A program made the position numbers and the translations under genes. Positions 32,606-40,133 of a stretch of DNA of 64,000 bases are shown in pieces. Source of the stretch: Bdellovibrio sp. (lineage in GTDB: Bacteria > Bdellovibrionota > Bacteriovoracia > Bacteriovoracales > Bacteriovoracaceae). The stretch is taken from positions 58,916 to 122,915 of the forward strand of contig JACPIU010000008.1 of the NCBI GenBank assembly GCA_016187935.1, read 5' to 3'. Each line of letters opens with the position of its first letter. The stretch's first letter is position 1. The notes under the pieces were generated by a model, which was not told the origin of the DNA, did not search any database, and saw only the letters and a list, made by a program, of their open reading frames with translations.

Positions 32606-32962
32606 ATGACTTTAGATACGTTTACTGCTGAGGTTCCAAAAGAGGTCGAAGAACATTCAGATTATCTCGATTGGATGGAAGACCTCGATGGAACTCAAGA
32701 AATAAAGGTAATGGCCGCATTAGAAAAAATTGAAAGTGAAGGGCTCATTACCTCTGTAAAAAAACTGGATGAAGGACTTTTTGAAAAGAAATGGAACTCG
32801 GGTCTGAGGCTTTATTTCTCAGTCATCGAAAGGGCCGATAAAACAAAAACACTTCTTCTTTTGGGAAGTGGAAAAGGAAGAGAGCAAAACAAGGCCATAA
32901 ATCGGGCATTAGAGAACTTAAAAAATTATAAAGTGTTCAAAGGCGATATCAAAAAAAGATAG
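32606..32962 (+). CDS. RelE/ParE-superfamily killer toxin
   Basis: ATG 32606 follows GAGG at five bases; a GTG at 32597 is also in frame. The 118-residue protein shows the killer-family pattern: SDYLDWMEDL near the start, SVKKLDEGLFEKKWNSGLRLYFSV in the middle, TKTLLLLGSGKGREQNKAINRA and a basic C-terminus. These toxins are thought to act on mRNA like RelE. Toxin first, antitoxin 18 bases later, is the usual order. The broken relative at 14001 and the deleted copy before 21696 show repeated loss of this toxin in the stack. Confidence 0.82.
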   Translation: MTLDTFTAEVPKEVEEHSDYLDWMEDLDGTQEIKVMAALEKIESEGLITSVKKLDEGLFEKKWNSGLRLYFSVIERADKTKTLLLLGSGKGREQNKAINRALENLKNYKVFKGDIKKR

Positions 32963-32980
32963 ACAAACTTTGGAGAAAAT

Positions 32981-33370
32981 ATGGCAAGCACAGCAGTAAA
33001 ACAAAACGTTGGTGAAAATTATCGAGCTAAGAAAATGGGCCTCAAAGAAAAATTCGGACATCCCGATTTTATCCTAGAGCAGATTTCTCAGTGCGTGAAA
33101 GATGGAGATTTTGCTTCAATCACAGATTTTATTTCATCCTATGTTTCTAATAGTCCCAAATACAAATCCCAAGACGAATTTGCAGAGGCCATCGGAACGA
33201 CCAGGCAAACACTCCACCGAATGTTTGCTCACGAAAATGTCTCTCTCAATATTCTATTTAACGCACTTGAAAAAATTCATGCTGATCAAGAAGAGAGAGC
33301 TACTAAGTTTAAGAATTCACTCGACAAAATTAATAAGAAGCATGGAAAGGCGTTGAAAAACCTGGCCTAA
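32981..33370 (+). CDS. antitoxin of the killer/antidote module
   Basis: The 129-residue protein has the antidote helix-turn-helix DEFAEAIGTTRQTLHRMFA and HENVSLNILFNALEKIHAD, nearly identical to 21696-22109 over about 105 residues. It ends in NSLDKINKKHGKALKNLA, a basic tail shared instead with the DUF1778 protein at 22230. GGAG precedes the ATG. It should bind and silence the toxin encoded just upstream and repress the operon. Confidence 0.85.
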   Translation: MASTAVKQNVGENYRAKKMGLKEKFGHPDFILEQISQCVKDGDFASITDFISSYVSNSPKYKSQDEFAEAIGTTRQTLHRMFAHENVSLNILFNALEKIHADQEERATKFKNSLDKINKKHGKALKNLA

Positions 33371-33425
33371 CGACAGTCAAACTTTAGAGACAAGATAGAA
33401 AGCATCGCACATAGTCATATTGACG

Positions 33426-33459
33426 AAAGATATATCTTTTGATACGATGTATATCGTAT
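33426..33459 (+). promoter_or_regulatory. two palindromes at the tumE start
   Basis: AAAGATATATCTTT (33426-33439) is a perfect palindrome. ATACGAT-GTAT-ATCGTAT (33442-33459) overlaps the tumE start codon. The pair suits binding of the TumA helix-turn-helix antitoxin for autorepression. Confidence 0.5.
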
Positions 33460-33730
33460 GGGAACGTCAAATCGAACAACGCTTGCAGACGGTAGTTATA
33501 TTGATTGGTCAATCGTTCGGGTGCGTCCAGACAAGTGGCGTCCGCATGGTATTAGGTACAGGATTGCATGGATTCAAGACGATGTATGTCGTGTGTTGTT
33601 TGATAACCATCACGGCAAATGTGACCATTGCCATATAGATGGTTCTGAAACGGCTTATGGATTCACGACAGTAGAGCAGCTTTGGACGGATTTCAGCATG
33701 CTCGTGAAACTTTTGGGAGGTGTCATATGA
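33458..33730 (+). CDS. tumE: TumE-type (DUF6516) toxin
   Basis: The 90-residue protein matches the TumE/DUF6516 family: an opening LADGSYIDWSIVRVRP strand pair, RYRIAWIQDDVCRVLFDN, the conserved HGKCDHCHIDG and YGFTTVEQLWTDF. TumE is the toxin of a known TA system. Its partner gene overlaps in ATGA. The signature histidines are present, so the toxin looks intact. Confidence 0.82.
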   Translation: MGTSNRTTLADGSYIDWSIVRVRPDKWRPHGIRYRIAWIQDDVCRVLFDNHHGKCDHCHIDGSETAYGFTTVEQLWTDFSMLVKLLGGVI

Positions 33731-34110
33731 AGGCGCGACGGTTTAAAATCAAAATTCAGACTCTCGAACAAGCAGGTAAAGAATTTGTGAAGGCATGGAA
33801 GATGGCCGAGAAAGGGAAAGATTTTGAGGCAGGTTACGATCTTGTCTTGGCCTTTCCAGATATATCCTGGATTGCAAAAGTCTTAAGCCCAGAGCGCGTG
33901 AGAATCATCCAGACAGTACGTGATCAAAAACCGGAATCCATTCGTCAGCTCGCGAAGCTCTTAAATCGTGCGCAACAAAATGTTCAAAAGGATGTACAGG
34001 AACTCGCCCATTTTGGAATCATCGAGCTAAAAAGCAAACGGAAAAAGGGCCAAAAAAGAGAATCTCTCCAACCTGAATACAATTGGGACGGTTTCGATAT
34101 CGCAGTATAA
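33727..34110 (+). CDS. tumA: TumA-type helix-turn-helix antitoxin
   Basis: Starting in the ATGA overlap, the 127-residue protein carries VLSPERVRIIQTVRDQKPES then IRQLAKLLNRAQQNVQKDVQ, the winged-helix typical of TumA antitoxins. A basic KSKRKKGQKRE segment sits near the C-terminus. It should neutralise TumE and repress through the palindromes at 33426-33459. Confidence 0.82.
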   Translation: MKARRFKIKIQTLEQAGKEFVKAWKMAEKGKDFEAGYDLVLAFPDISWIAKVLSPERVRIIQTVRDQKPESIRQLAKLLNRAQQNVQKDVQELAHFGIIELKSKRKKGQKRESLQPEYNWDGFDIAV

Positions 34111-34133
34111 TTTTTACCCTCGGCCTATCAACT

Positions 34134-34787
34134 ATGATTTTCTTCACCGCCGACCATCATTTTGACCACCAGAACGTCATCAGATATTGCGGACGTCCGT
34201 TTAGAGGCGTGAATGAAATGAATGAAGAAATGGTACGCCGATGGAATTCTGTCGTGACTCCCGACGATACCGTTTACCACCTCGGTGATTTCAGTATGGC
34301 CAAGCGGCCAGTGGAATTTTTTGGACGCCAACTCAACGGCGAAAAGCATCTCATCGTCGGAAATCACGACCGTTGCCATCCACGAAAGAAAAACAGCACG
34401 GAATTCCAGGTACTTTATAAAAATGCTGGCTTCAGTTCGTTCAATGTAGAACTGACAATGCAGATCGCTGGCCATGAGGTTCTTCTGAATCACTTTCCTT
34501 ATCTCGCGGAAGAAGCCACTTCAGGATACAAACTGAAACATCAAGAGCTGCGCCCCAAGGACAAAGGTCTTTGGCTTCTGCATGGTCACGTTCATGAAAA
34601 ATGGAAGGTCAAAGGCCACATGATCAACGTAGGCGTGGATGCGTGGGATTTTTACCCTATCCCAATTTCCACGATTGAAGGCATCATAAGCGATCATGAA
34701 ATTCAACCCGTCGATAGCAAAAAGTTTTTAGAAAAGGCAGAAGGGGCCTTGAAGAAACATAAGCACGCTATGGATAAATTGAAATGA
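34134..34787 (+). CDS. phage-type metallophosphoesterase with a borrowed C-terminal tail
   Basis: ATG 34134 begins a 217-residue protein with all metallophosphatase motifs: FTADHHFDH (DxH), YHLGDFS (GD), IVGNHDR (GNHD), LLNHFPY and LLHGHVH (GHxH). This small calcineurin-like family is common in phages and mobile elements, and its substrate is not known. The fold should end near PISTIEGII. The last 25 residues (VDSKKFLEKAEGALKKHK, then HAMDKLK) are nearly identical at DNA level to the end of the antitoxin at 21696, so the 3' end is chimeric. Confidence 0.85.
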   Translation: MIFFTADHHFDHQNVIRYCGRPFRGVNEMNEEMVRRWNSVVTPDDTVYHLGDFSMAKRPVEFFGRQLNGEKHLIVGNHDRCHPRKKNSTEFQVLYKNAGFSSFNVELTMQIAGHEVLLNHFPYLAEEATSGYKLKHQELRPKDKGLWLLHGHVHEKWKVKGHMINVGVDAWDFYPIPISTIEGIISDHEIQPVDSKKFLEKAEGALKKHKHAMDKLK

Positions 34788-34850
34788 CCAAGTTCATTCA
34801 TTTGAAAGGGTAATATAAATATCACAGTTCTAACCGAGATCAGTGATATT

Positions 34851-35441
34851 CTATCGATCTTGGTCGGCAAATTTAATGTTACTCATGAGATGCTCGAATA
34901 CACGGAACTTCAAATCAAATTTTTCCTTAGGGACAGAACCAACAAGCATATAACTACTTTCCCGCTGTATGAGAGATTCAAATTGATAAAATTTTGCGCC
35001 ATTACTTTCTCGGTAACATTTCAATAAAGGCCATTCGTTGTCAATTTTTACACGTTCAAGCGTACATCCGCGCTTCAATAAGATATTTTTCTTATCTTCA
35101 GATGATTGCTTTATCTTTTCTTTAAATTTAATAATAAAAAAGAAAGTCTTGTCCTCTTTTGAGCTGGCAGGAAGATTGAGCCCTATTTGAAAATATTCAT
35201 CTTTTCCCTCATTTATAAAAATCAAAACAGATGGATATGGTGCAAACAATGAGAGATTTTCATGGGACACCAATGTGAATTTCGTGATGTTCTGAACGTG
35301 ACGCTCGCCCTCTGCATTACCTTTCAACCAAGTTTGGGGGATCGTAAAACGATCTTGCACACATATATCTTTTATCGGAGCCTTTGCACAGGCGTGAAGA
35401 AAAACAATAGAAAGGATCAGCGCTATACTTAAAGAACTCAT
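34851..35441 (-). CDS. lipoprotein of unknown function
   Basis: ATG 35441 follows GGAG at seven bases, giving 196 residues. The signal peptide ends in a lipobox (IVFLHAC). The mature part is a soluble domain with four further Cys. It overlaps the next upstream gene only if the longer start at 35459 is used. It is the last of three minus-strand envelope genes between the phosphoesterase and the tRNA. No family is recognised. Confidence 0.7.
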   Translation of the reverse strand: MSSLSIALILSIVFLHACAKAPIKDICVQDRFTIPQTWLKGNAEGERHVQNITKFTLVSHENLSLFAPYPSVLIFINEGKDEYFQIGLNLPASSKEDKTFFFIIKFKEKIKQSSEDKKNILLKRGCTLERVKIDNEWPLLKCYRESNGAKFYQFESLIQRESSYMLVGSVPKEKFDLKFRVFEHLMSNIKFADQDR

Positions 35442-35455
35442 TTTTAGTCTCCAAA

Positions 35456-36115
35456 TCAAAAAATAATTCTTAATTGGCTTGGCAAAATCAAAGCGATGAA
35501 AATAAACGCATATATAAGAAAATACTGAATGAAAAAAGCTTTAAACTCAGCTCTTTTCTGTTCTGGCGCAATTTCTTCGTATAAAGGCCTAATTTTTGCA
35601 ATTTTAAAAAGGAAAATTAGAATCGGGATGTAACCAAAAAATCCCACAAATGCGATAATAACGGAAAAGGAAGTTAAGAAATTAGCAAAGATTGGGGTAG
35701 CAAAGCCTATAAAACGAAGGCTTAAAAAATAGCATAATAATCCTAAATGCGAAAAAAATAGAATCACATTATAATCCCTAGATTTACTTTTTGTGGGTAT
35801 CCAATAGTCTTTCCTTAATGGAGCAAAATAGGCAAATGGAACCAGAACGAAAAATAGTGAAAATGATGAGATATACAAGAATTTACTTAGGAAGTTTGTT
35901 TGAGAATGCAATTCCAAATCACGAATGGCATTGCTTAAAACGTAAGAAAAGGTGGGAATCAAGATAGCATCAAGATAAAACTTTATGCGAACAGTCCTTT
36001 TTGTTTTCAAAATGAGAAACGAAAACATAAAGAGCAGGAGACTCAGAAAAATAGGTACAGAGTACATTGCGCTTTTAAAATCTGAAAAACCTATGGTCAT
36101 AACGTTCTGACTCAC
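35456..36115 (-). CDS. polytopic membrane protein of unknown function
   Basis: The 219-residue protein has six likely membrane helices: about residues 18-37, 48-65, 75-95, 115-135, 140-168 and 197-215. A cytoplasmic loop reads KIAKIRPLYEEIAPEQKRAEF. The composition is very AT-rich, like the flanking gene. Its stop abuts the lipoprotein gene, so co-transcription is likely. Not recognised. Confidence 0.7.
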   Translation of the reverse strand: MSQNVMTIGFSDFKSAMYSVPIFLSLLLFMFSFLILKTKRTVRIKFYLDAILIPTFSYVLSNAIRDLELHSQTNFLSKFLYISSFSLFFVLVPFAYFAPLRKDYWIPTKSKSRDYNVILFFSHLGLLCYFLSLRFIGFATPIFANFLTSFSVIIAFVGFFGYIPILIFLFKIAKIRPLYEEIAPEQKRAEFKAFFIQYFLIYAFIFIALILPSQLRIIF

Positions 36116-36167
36116 TTCTTTAAAGTAATACCATTCTTGAAGTTCTCATTTTTGCTCTCTCTACTAA

Positions 36168-37154
36168 TTAAGGCATATAGTAATACGAAACTAAACGAGA
36201 TTCACTATAGCTAGGAAACCAGGTCATAAAAGTCGCGAAAATATTTGCATTTCCAAAGTTCAAATATGTGCAATTTTCATTTTTGTAACTATAGACTAAT
36301 CGTTTCTCTTTAAAGTCAGTGGAAATGCCACCTGCTTGCTCTCTGAATAAAGAAGTCGCAATCGAGAGTTCTAAGGCAAAATTATAGGCCATCCCTACAA
36401 TTGGCTTGTAAGAGCAATATTTAAAAAAAATATTTTTATTATCGACCTCAAACTTTCCAATGAGTTCAAAAATATTTTCTGATTCTGAGTTGAACTCTGA
36501 CATCCTGTTAACCATTGATTCGAAAGTCGTTTTCTCGGCTACGGAACTTACTTTATTTGAATCTGTTAGAATCAAATATGTAGGGTGATCTGATGATAAT
36601 AATAATCGGTTGCCAATCTGAAATGCTCTTCTAACTATAAGAGTTTCATTCTTGTCCAAAATTTTTGCTCGAAACAATCTCTTGTTAGCAGAGTCTTTTG
36701 GGATATGTTTATACGAAGATTCATTAAGCTTGTGTAAATCAATAAGAACTCTATCTTCGACATAAAGTTCTTCTTCATATTTTTCTGAGAATCCATTAAC
36801 ATACAACAGAGGCTGCTTAACAATGAACGTTTTCCCAACTAATTCCTCATTTTCCTTATATACGATATTCGGAGTTGCTTTTTCATCATACTTATTGAGG
36901 GCCGCTCCACATAAAATATAAACGACATACATGAAGCCCATCTTGGACCAATAGCTCGTATCCTTAATGGATCGAATACTGCAATAAGCAGCGTAACACC
37001 ATAAGGCACAAAAACCATATTCTATGATTAATCGGGAAAAAGTATTTGGACTCTGGATCGCGAAAAAAGAATAGGGTAAGCCCAAAACAAGTACAAATGA
37101 TGACAGAAGCGAACACAAAAGAACAAAAATTCTAAACAACTTAATTTGTCCCAT
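36168..37154 (-). CDS. membrane protein with a large extracytoplasmic domain
   Basis: The 328-residue protein has helices near residues 8-30, 42-58 and 70-90, then a soluble region of about 220 residues with FIVKQPLLYVNG and VLIDLHKLNESSYK. It is the first gene of the three-gene envelope operon at the right end of the element. It is AT-rich and has no recognised family. The operon may be cargo affecting the host surface, which is inference. Confidence 0.65.
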   Translation of the reverse strand: MGQIKLFRIFVLLCSLLSSFVLVLGLPYSFFAIQSPNTFSRLIIEYGFCALWCYAAYCSIRSIKDTSYWSKMGFMYVVYILCGAALNKYDEKATPNIVYKENEELVGKTFIVKQPLLYVNGFSEKYEEELYVEDRVLIDLHKLNESSYKHIPKDSANKRLFRAKILDKNETLIVRRAFQIGNRLLLSSDHPTYLILTDSNKVSSVAEKTTFESMVNRMSEFNSESENIFELIGKFEVDNKNIFFKYCSYKPIVGMAYNFALELSIATSLFREQAGGISTDFKEKRLVYSYKNENCTYLNFGNANIFATFMTWFPSYSESRLVSYYYMP

Positions 37155-37330
37155 CCTTCTAACCCCAAACTAATTGCAGAGACTAATTGGGAAGGACATA
37201 ATATTTAATCCTATTATCATCCTCTTCCTCATTAAGGTGCCATCCTTGAAAGTCGTTTCAAAAATATTGTCATGAGAACTTTTCGGATATGCCAAAGCAA
37301 ATAATTAATGCCAGGCGACCTGAGAATTTA

Positions 37331-37349
37331 TGGTCCAGATTCGGTCCAG
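37331..37349. repeat. paired GGTCCAG repeats, putative integrase arm sites (right end)
   Basis: TGGTCCAG (37331-37338) and CGGTCCAG (37342-37349) repeat with an 11-bp period, matching the pair at 23618-23636. They lie about 45 bases from the tRNA-flanking repeat. Confidence 0.55.
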
Positions 37350-37376
37350 CGAAACTAGCAACTTTCGATAACTATC

Positions 37377-37418
37377 TAGAATTAAAGAAGAAAGAGAGAG
37401 TTGGTGCCCAGGAGAGGA
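37377..37418. repeat. right attachment site overlapping tRNA-Leu
   Basis: This is the right-hand copy of the 42-bp direct repeat (39 of 42 identical to 23449-23490). Positions 37402-37418 are the last 17 bases of the tRNA gene including CCA, so integration restores an intact tRNA. Confidence 0.88.
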
Positions 37419-37486
37419 CTTGAACCTCCAAGCCTTACGGCGCCAGATCCTAAGTCTGGTGCGTCTGCCAATTTCGCCACCTGGGC
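37402..37486 (-). tRNA. tRNA-Leu (anticodon UAG)
   Basis: Read on the minus strand the 85-nt gene folds as a class II tRNA. It has acceptor GCCCAGG/CCTGGGC, a D arm with GCG...CGC, anticodon stem CCAGA/TCTGG around the loop CTTAGGA (anticodon TAG), a long variable arm (CGCCGTAAGGCT), a T arm with TTCAAGT, and discriminator A followed by encoded CCA. It decodes CUN leucine codons. Its 3' end is the integration site of the mobile elements to the left. Confidence 0.96.
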
Positions 37487-37535
37487 CTAAAGAGGGGCAG
37501 GTTAGCATGAGGTGGTTTATTTGACAATTTTTGAA

Positions 37536-40130
37536 TTAGGCGGCCTTTTCTTTGCCTTGTAATTTGCGTTCAAGGATAGAGTTGGTATTTTGCAGAGTGT
37601 TTATTTCTTGCTTGAGTTTAATGAGTTCTTTTTTCTTTTCATTAATTTCGTCTAACATATGCTTTTGTTGATCTGCCAAACTTGCATTGGCGGTTTCAAG
37701 TTGTCTAACTTTATGTTGGAGCTGATTTTCGATGGGAGTCTGATTTCTGCTCGATCCTTTTTTGCCTTTCAGCTTTTCCGCTGATTGAAGTTGCGCAAGG
37801 GTCATTCTCATTTTTTGTTCCAATTTTTTCACTTCGAGAGTTAGCTCTTTTTGACGTAACTCTGATTGTTTGAGATCGACATTAAGCTTGCCAATTAAAA
37901 TATCTTTATCCCTTAGACTGTCCGTCATGGACATTATAGTGCGATGATCGAGACCGCCAATCGTCTGAGCAGGAGCAGGAACAGGCACATCTAATGAAGC
38001 ACTCTGGGGTATCGCTTCCTTGACCCGATTGAGCTCGATTTTATATTGCTTATCCATGGCCTCTGCCTTTTCATGGGCATCAGCAAGTTGCGCTTGCAAG
38101 AGATCAATCTGACGACTTTTACGGGTGTCACTTTCTACAATAAGTCTAAGTTCATTTTGGAGATCATGAACAGTACTAATCGGAACCATATTCTCGGCGA
38201 TCTTGTTCACATTAGAATGGTTATCATCCAGCACTTTTTCCCTTCGCGACAGACGCGCTTCCATCTCACGCATCTTAAAATCCCGTTCCCCTAATTTTTC
38301 CTTAGTGGCCTCAAGATCTCTTTTGAGCTGAGCGATCGTCTCAAAAAAATGCCTGGACTGAGTTTGAACGATCTTGTCTTTTTGTAAAGCTTCACTCTTT
38401 AAAGAAAGAATCTCATCCTCCATTAGCTTTTTTTCTCGAGAGAGATCCGCCAATGCGCTCTCACTCTCCTCTATTTCAACGTCCTTTTTTCCATGGTGAG
38501 TTCCTGTAACTTGGGACTCCATCATGCGAAGTTTGTATTCAGATTCGCTGGTCTTATTCTTTGCCTCTTGAAGTTCTTCTCGCAATTGGTCGATCGTGTC
38601 GTTCATAGTTTGGATTTGCAACTGCGTGACTTTTGTTTTCTTGAGCATCGCCATCATTTGATCGCGCATGCTGTTCATCAGTGGCTTCATCCTGTTGAGC
38701 TGCACATTCTTTTCATTGAGTTCCACTTGCAGGGGATGTTCTTGTGTCCCCGTCTCGCTGCCATCTATCGGCCTTTGAGAAAGCGCAACTTCGTTGAAAT
38801 CTCGCGCATCCTCACTGCCATTCACTAATTGCTCAACAGATTCGAAAAGACCCTTTTGATCCTTTGTACCTTCCAAACCATCTTGCCCCTGATCAATTGT
38901 TTTGCCGCGTTTGTCATTCAAAATTCCTAATTTAGGATCAGGCATGCTATCTAGTTTTTTTAAAGTCCAAGGATTCTGATCACTCTGTTTTTTTAAACCA
39001 GCAATTTTAATCATCTCAGCTGTTAAATTCCTCGGATCATTATCCCCTTTAATCACCACTTTCGATTCATCAGCTTCAAATCGCCCCTTTACTGTGGTAT
39101 AAGATTCTTTCTCCTGCTGAGTACCCTTGATTAGGACCTCCGTTTCATTCTCAACAACGTGTTGCTTTGATTCAATATGCACTGGCTTAATGCCTGGACC
39201 AGGTAGGGATTTGGCTTCATTGGATGTCAACGTTTCAGTGGAAAGAGATAATTCAATTGTCGGAGGCCTTTTTAATTCCTGTCGGCCACGCTCAAAGGCC
39301 TTAACTGAGTCGATGGCACAAATAGTGAGCGAAGGAAATGCAGGAGGAACATCCCTTTTGTGCCATATGGAAGAAATTATCAACTTTCCAGCATTTTTAA
39401 GTTGAGTTATTGAAAGACAATCGGACATGCTCAAGCACTGGCCCAATAAATACTCGAGAGGATTTTGGGGATTTAACTCACCCAACGCTGGATAGATATA
39501 TTGCAGGAAAAACCTATTGGCCGGAACAACCACTTCCACAATATAACTATCATGGGTAGCACCGTAATTGATATCAAAGGGATACTGGCATATCCCACCT
39601 TGTTCTAGATAAGCGATGTAGGTCGAAAGGAACGTCAAAAAAGCCCGCAATGAAATGGCCCTAAAGTCACGTGAAAAAGCATCGTTCACCACCAGGTCGG
39701 TGAGATGGCCGACATGCATATGGCCAGATATTTTAAGCGACATGCAGTTTTCTAAAAGGGCACCAAAATTCATTTCGAGTTTGGCCGAGACTTGGGAATT
39801 GAATAATCTTTGCAAAAGAGGAAGAGCAACACTGCAAGACAGAACTTGTGGATTTATGATGGCCTTGCCATTTTTTTCGGCGAAAGCGGTAATATCGTCA
39901 ACGGGGGCCAGCGAGACAATGGAAGCATCCACATAGTTTTGTGCAATGAAATCCATAACGCTCTTATAATCACGCACTAAAATAAAACCCGGAGTTCGTT
40001 GGTCCAGATCGGATTCTTCCAATATCTCCACACCGGCAGCGATCAATTGCTCCTTCAGGGAATTTCCAAGTTCCCCGGCCAGATTGAGCAGAATGGTTTT
40101 TTGATCACTCGCTGCCAAAAATCGCCTCAC
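37536..40130 (-). CDS. 864-residue coiled-coil protein
   Basis: Residues 1 to about 275 form a globular domain that begins like a response-regulator receiver (TILLNLAGELGNSLKEQLIA, SIVSLAPVDD) but lacks the phosphoacceptor pattern. Residues about 300-470 are low-complexity and charged. From about 470 to the end there is a long heptad-rich coiled coil (ELREELQEAKNKTSESEY, LEAKLSxR-type repeats) ending EKAA. The stop lies 4 bases from the HD-GYP-like gene upstream, indicating an operon. It may act as a scaffold or polarity protein, which is inference. Confidence 0.8.
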   Translation of the reverse strand: MRRFLAASDQKTILLNLAGELGNSLKEQLIAAGVEILEESDLDQRTPGFILVRDYKSVMDFIAQNYVDASIVSLAPVDDITAFAEKNGKAIINPQVLSCSVALPLLQRLFNSQVSAKLEMNFGALLENCMSLKISGHMHVGHLTDLVVNDAFSRDFRAISLRAFLTFLSTYIAYLEQGGICQYPFDINYGATHDSYIVEVVVPANRFFLQYIYPALGELNPQNPLEYLLGQCLSMSDCLSITQLKNAGKLIISSIWHKRDVPPAFPSLTICAIDSVKAFERGRQELKRPPTIELSLSTETLTSNEAKSLPGPGIKPVHIESKQHVVENETEVLIKGTQQEKESYTTVKGRFEADESKVVIKGDNDPRNLTAEMIKIAGLKKQSDQNPWTLKKLDSMPDPKLGILNDKRGKTIDQGQDGLEGTKDQKGLFESVEQLVNGSEDARDFNEVALSQRPIDGSETGTQEHPLQVELNEKNVQLNRMKPLMNSMRDQMMAMLKKTKVTQLQIQTMNDTIDQLREELQEAKNKTSESEYKLRMMESQVTGTHHGKKDVEIEESESALADLSREKKLMEDEILSLKSEALQKDKIVQTQSRHFFETIAQLKRDLEATKEKLGERDFKMREMEARLSRREKVLDDNHSNVNKIAENMVPISTVHDLQNELRLIVESDTRKSRQIDLLQAQLADAHEKAEAMDKQYKIELNRVKEAIPQSASLDVPVPAPAQTIGGLDHRTIMSMTDSLRDKDILIGKLNVDLKQSELRQKELTLEVKKLEQKMRMTLAQLQSAEKLKGKKGSSRNQTPIENQLQHKVRQLETANASLADQQKHMLDEINEKKKELIKLKQEINTLQNTNSILERKLQGKEKAA

Positions 40131-40133
40131 TCG

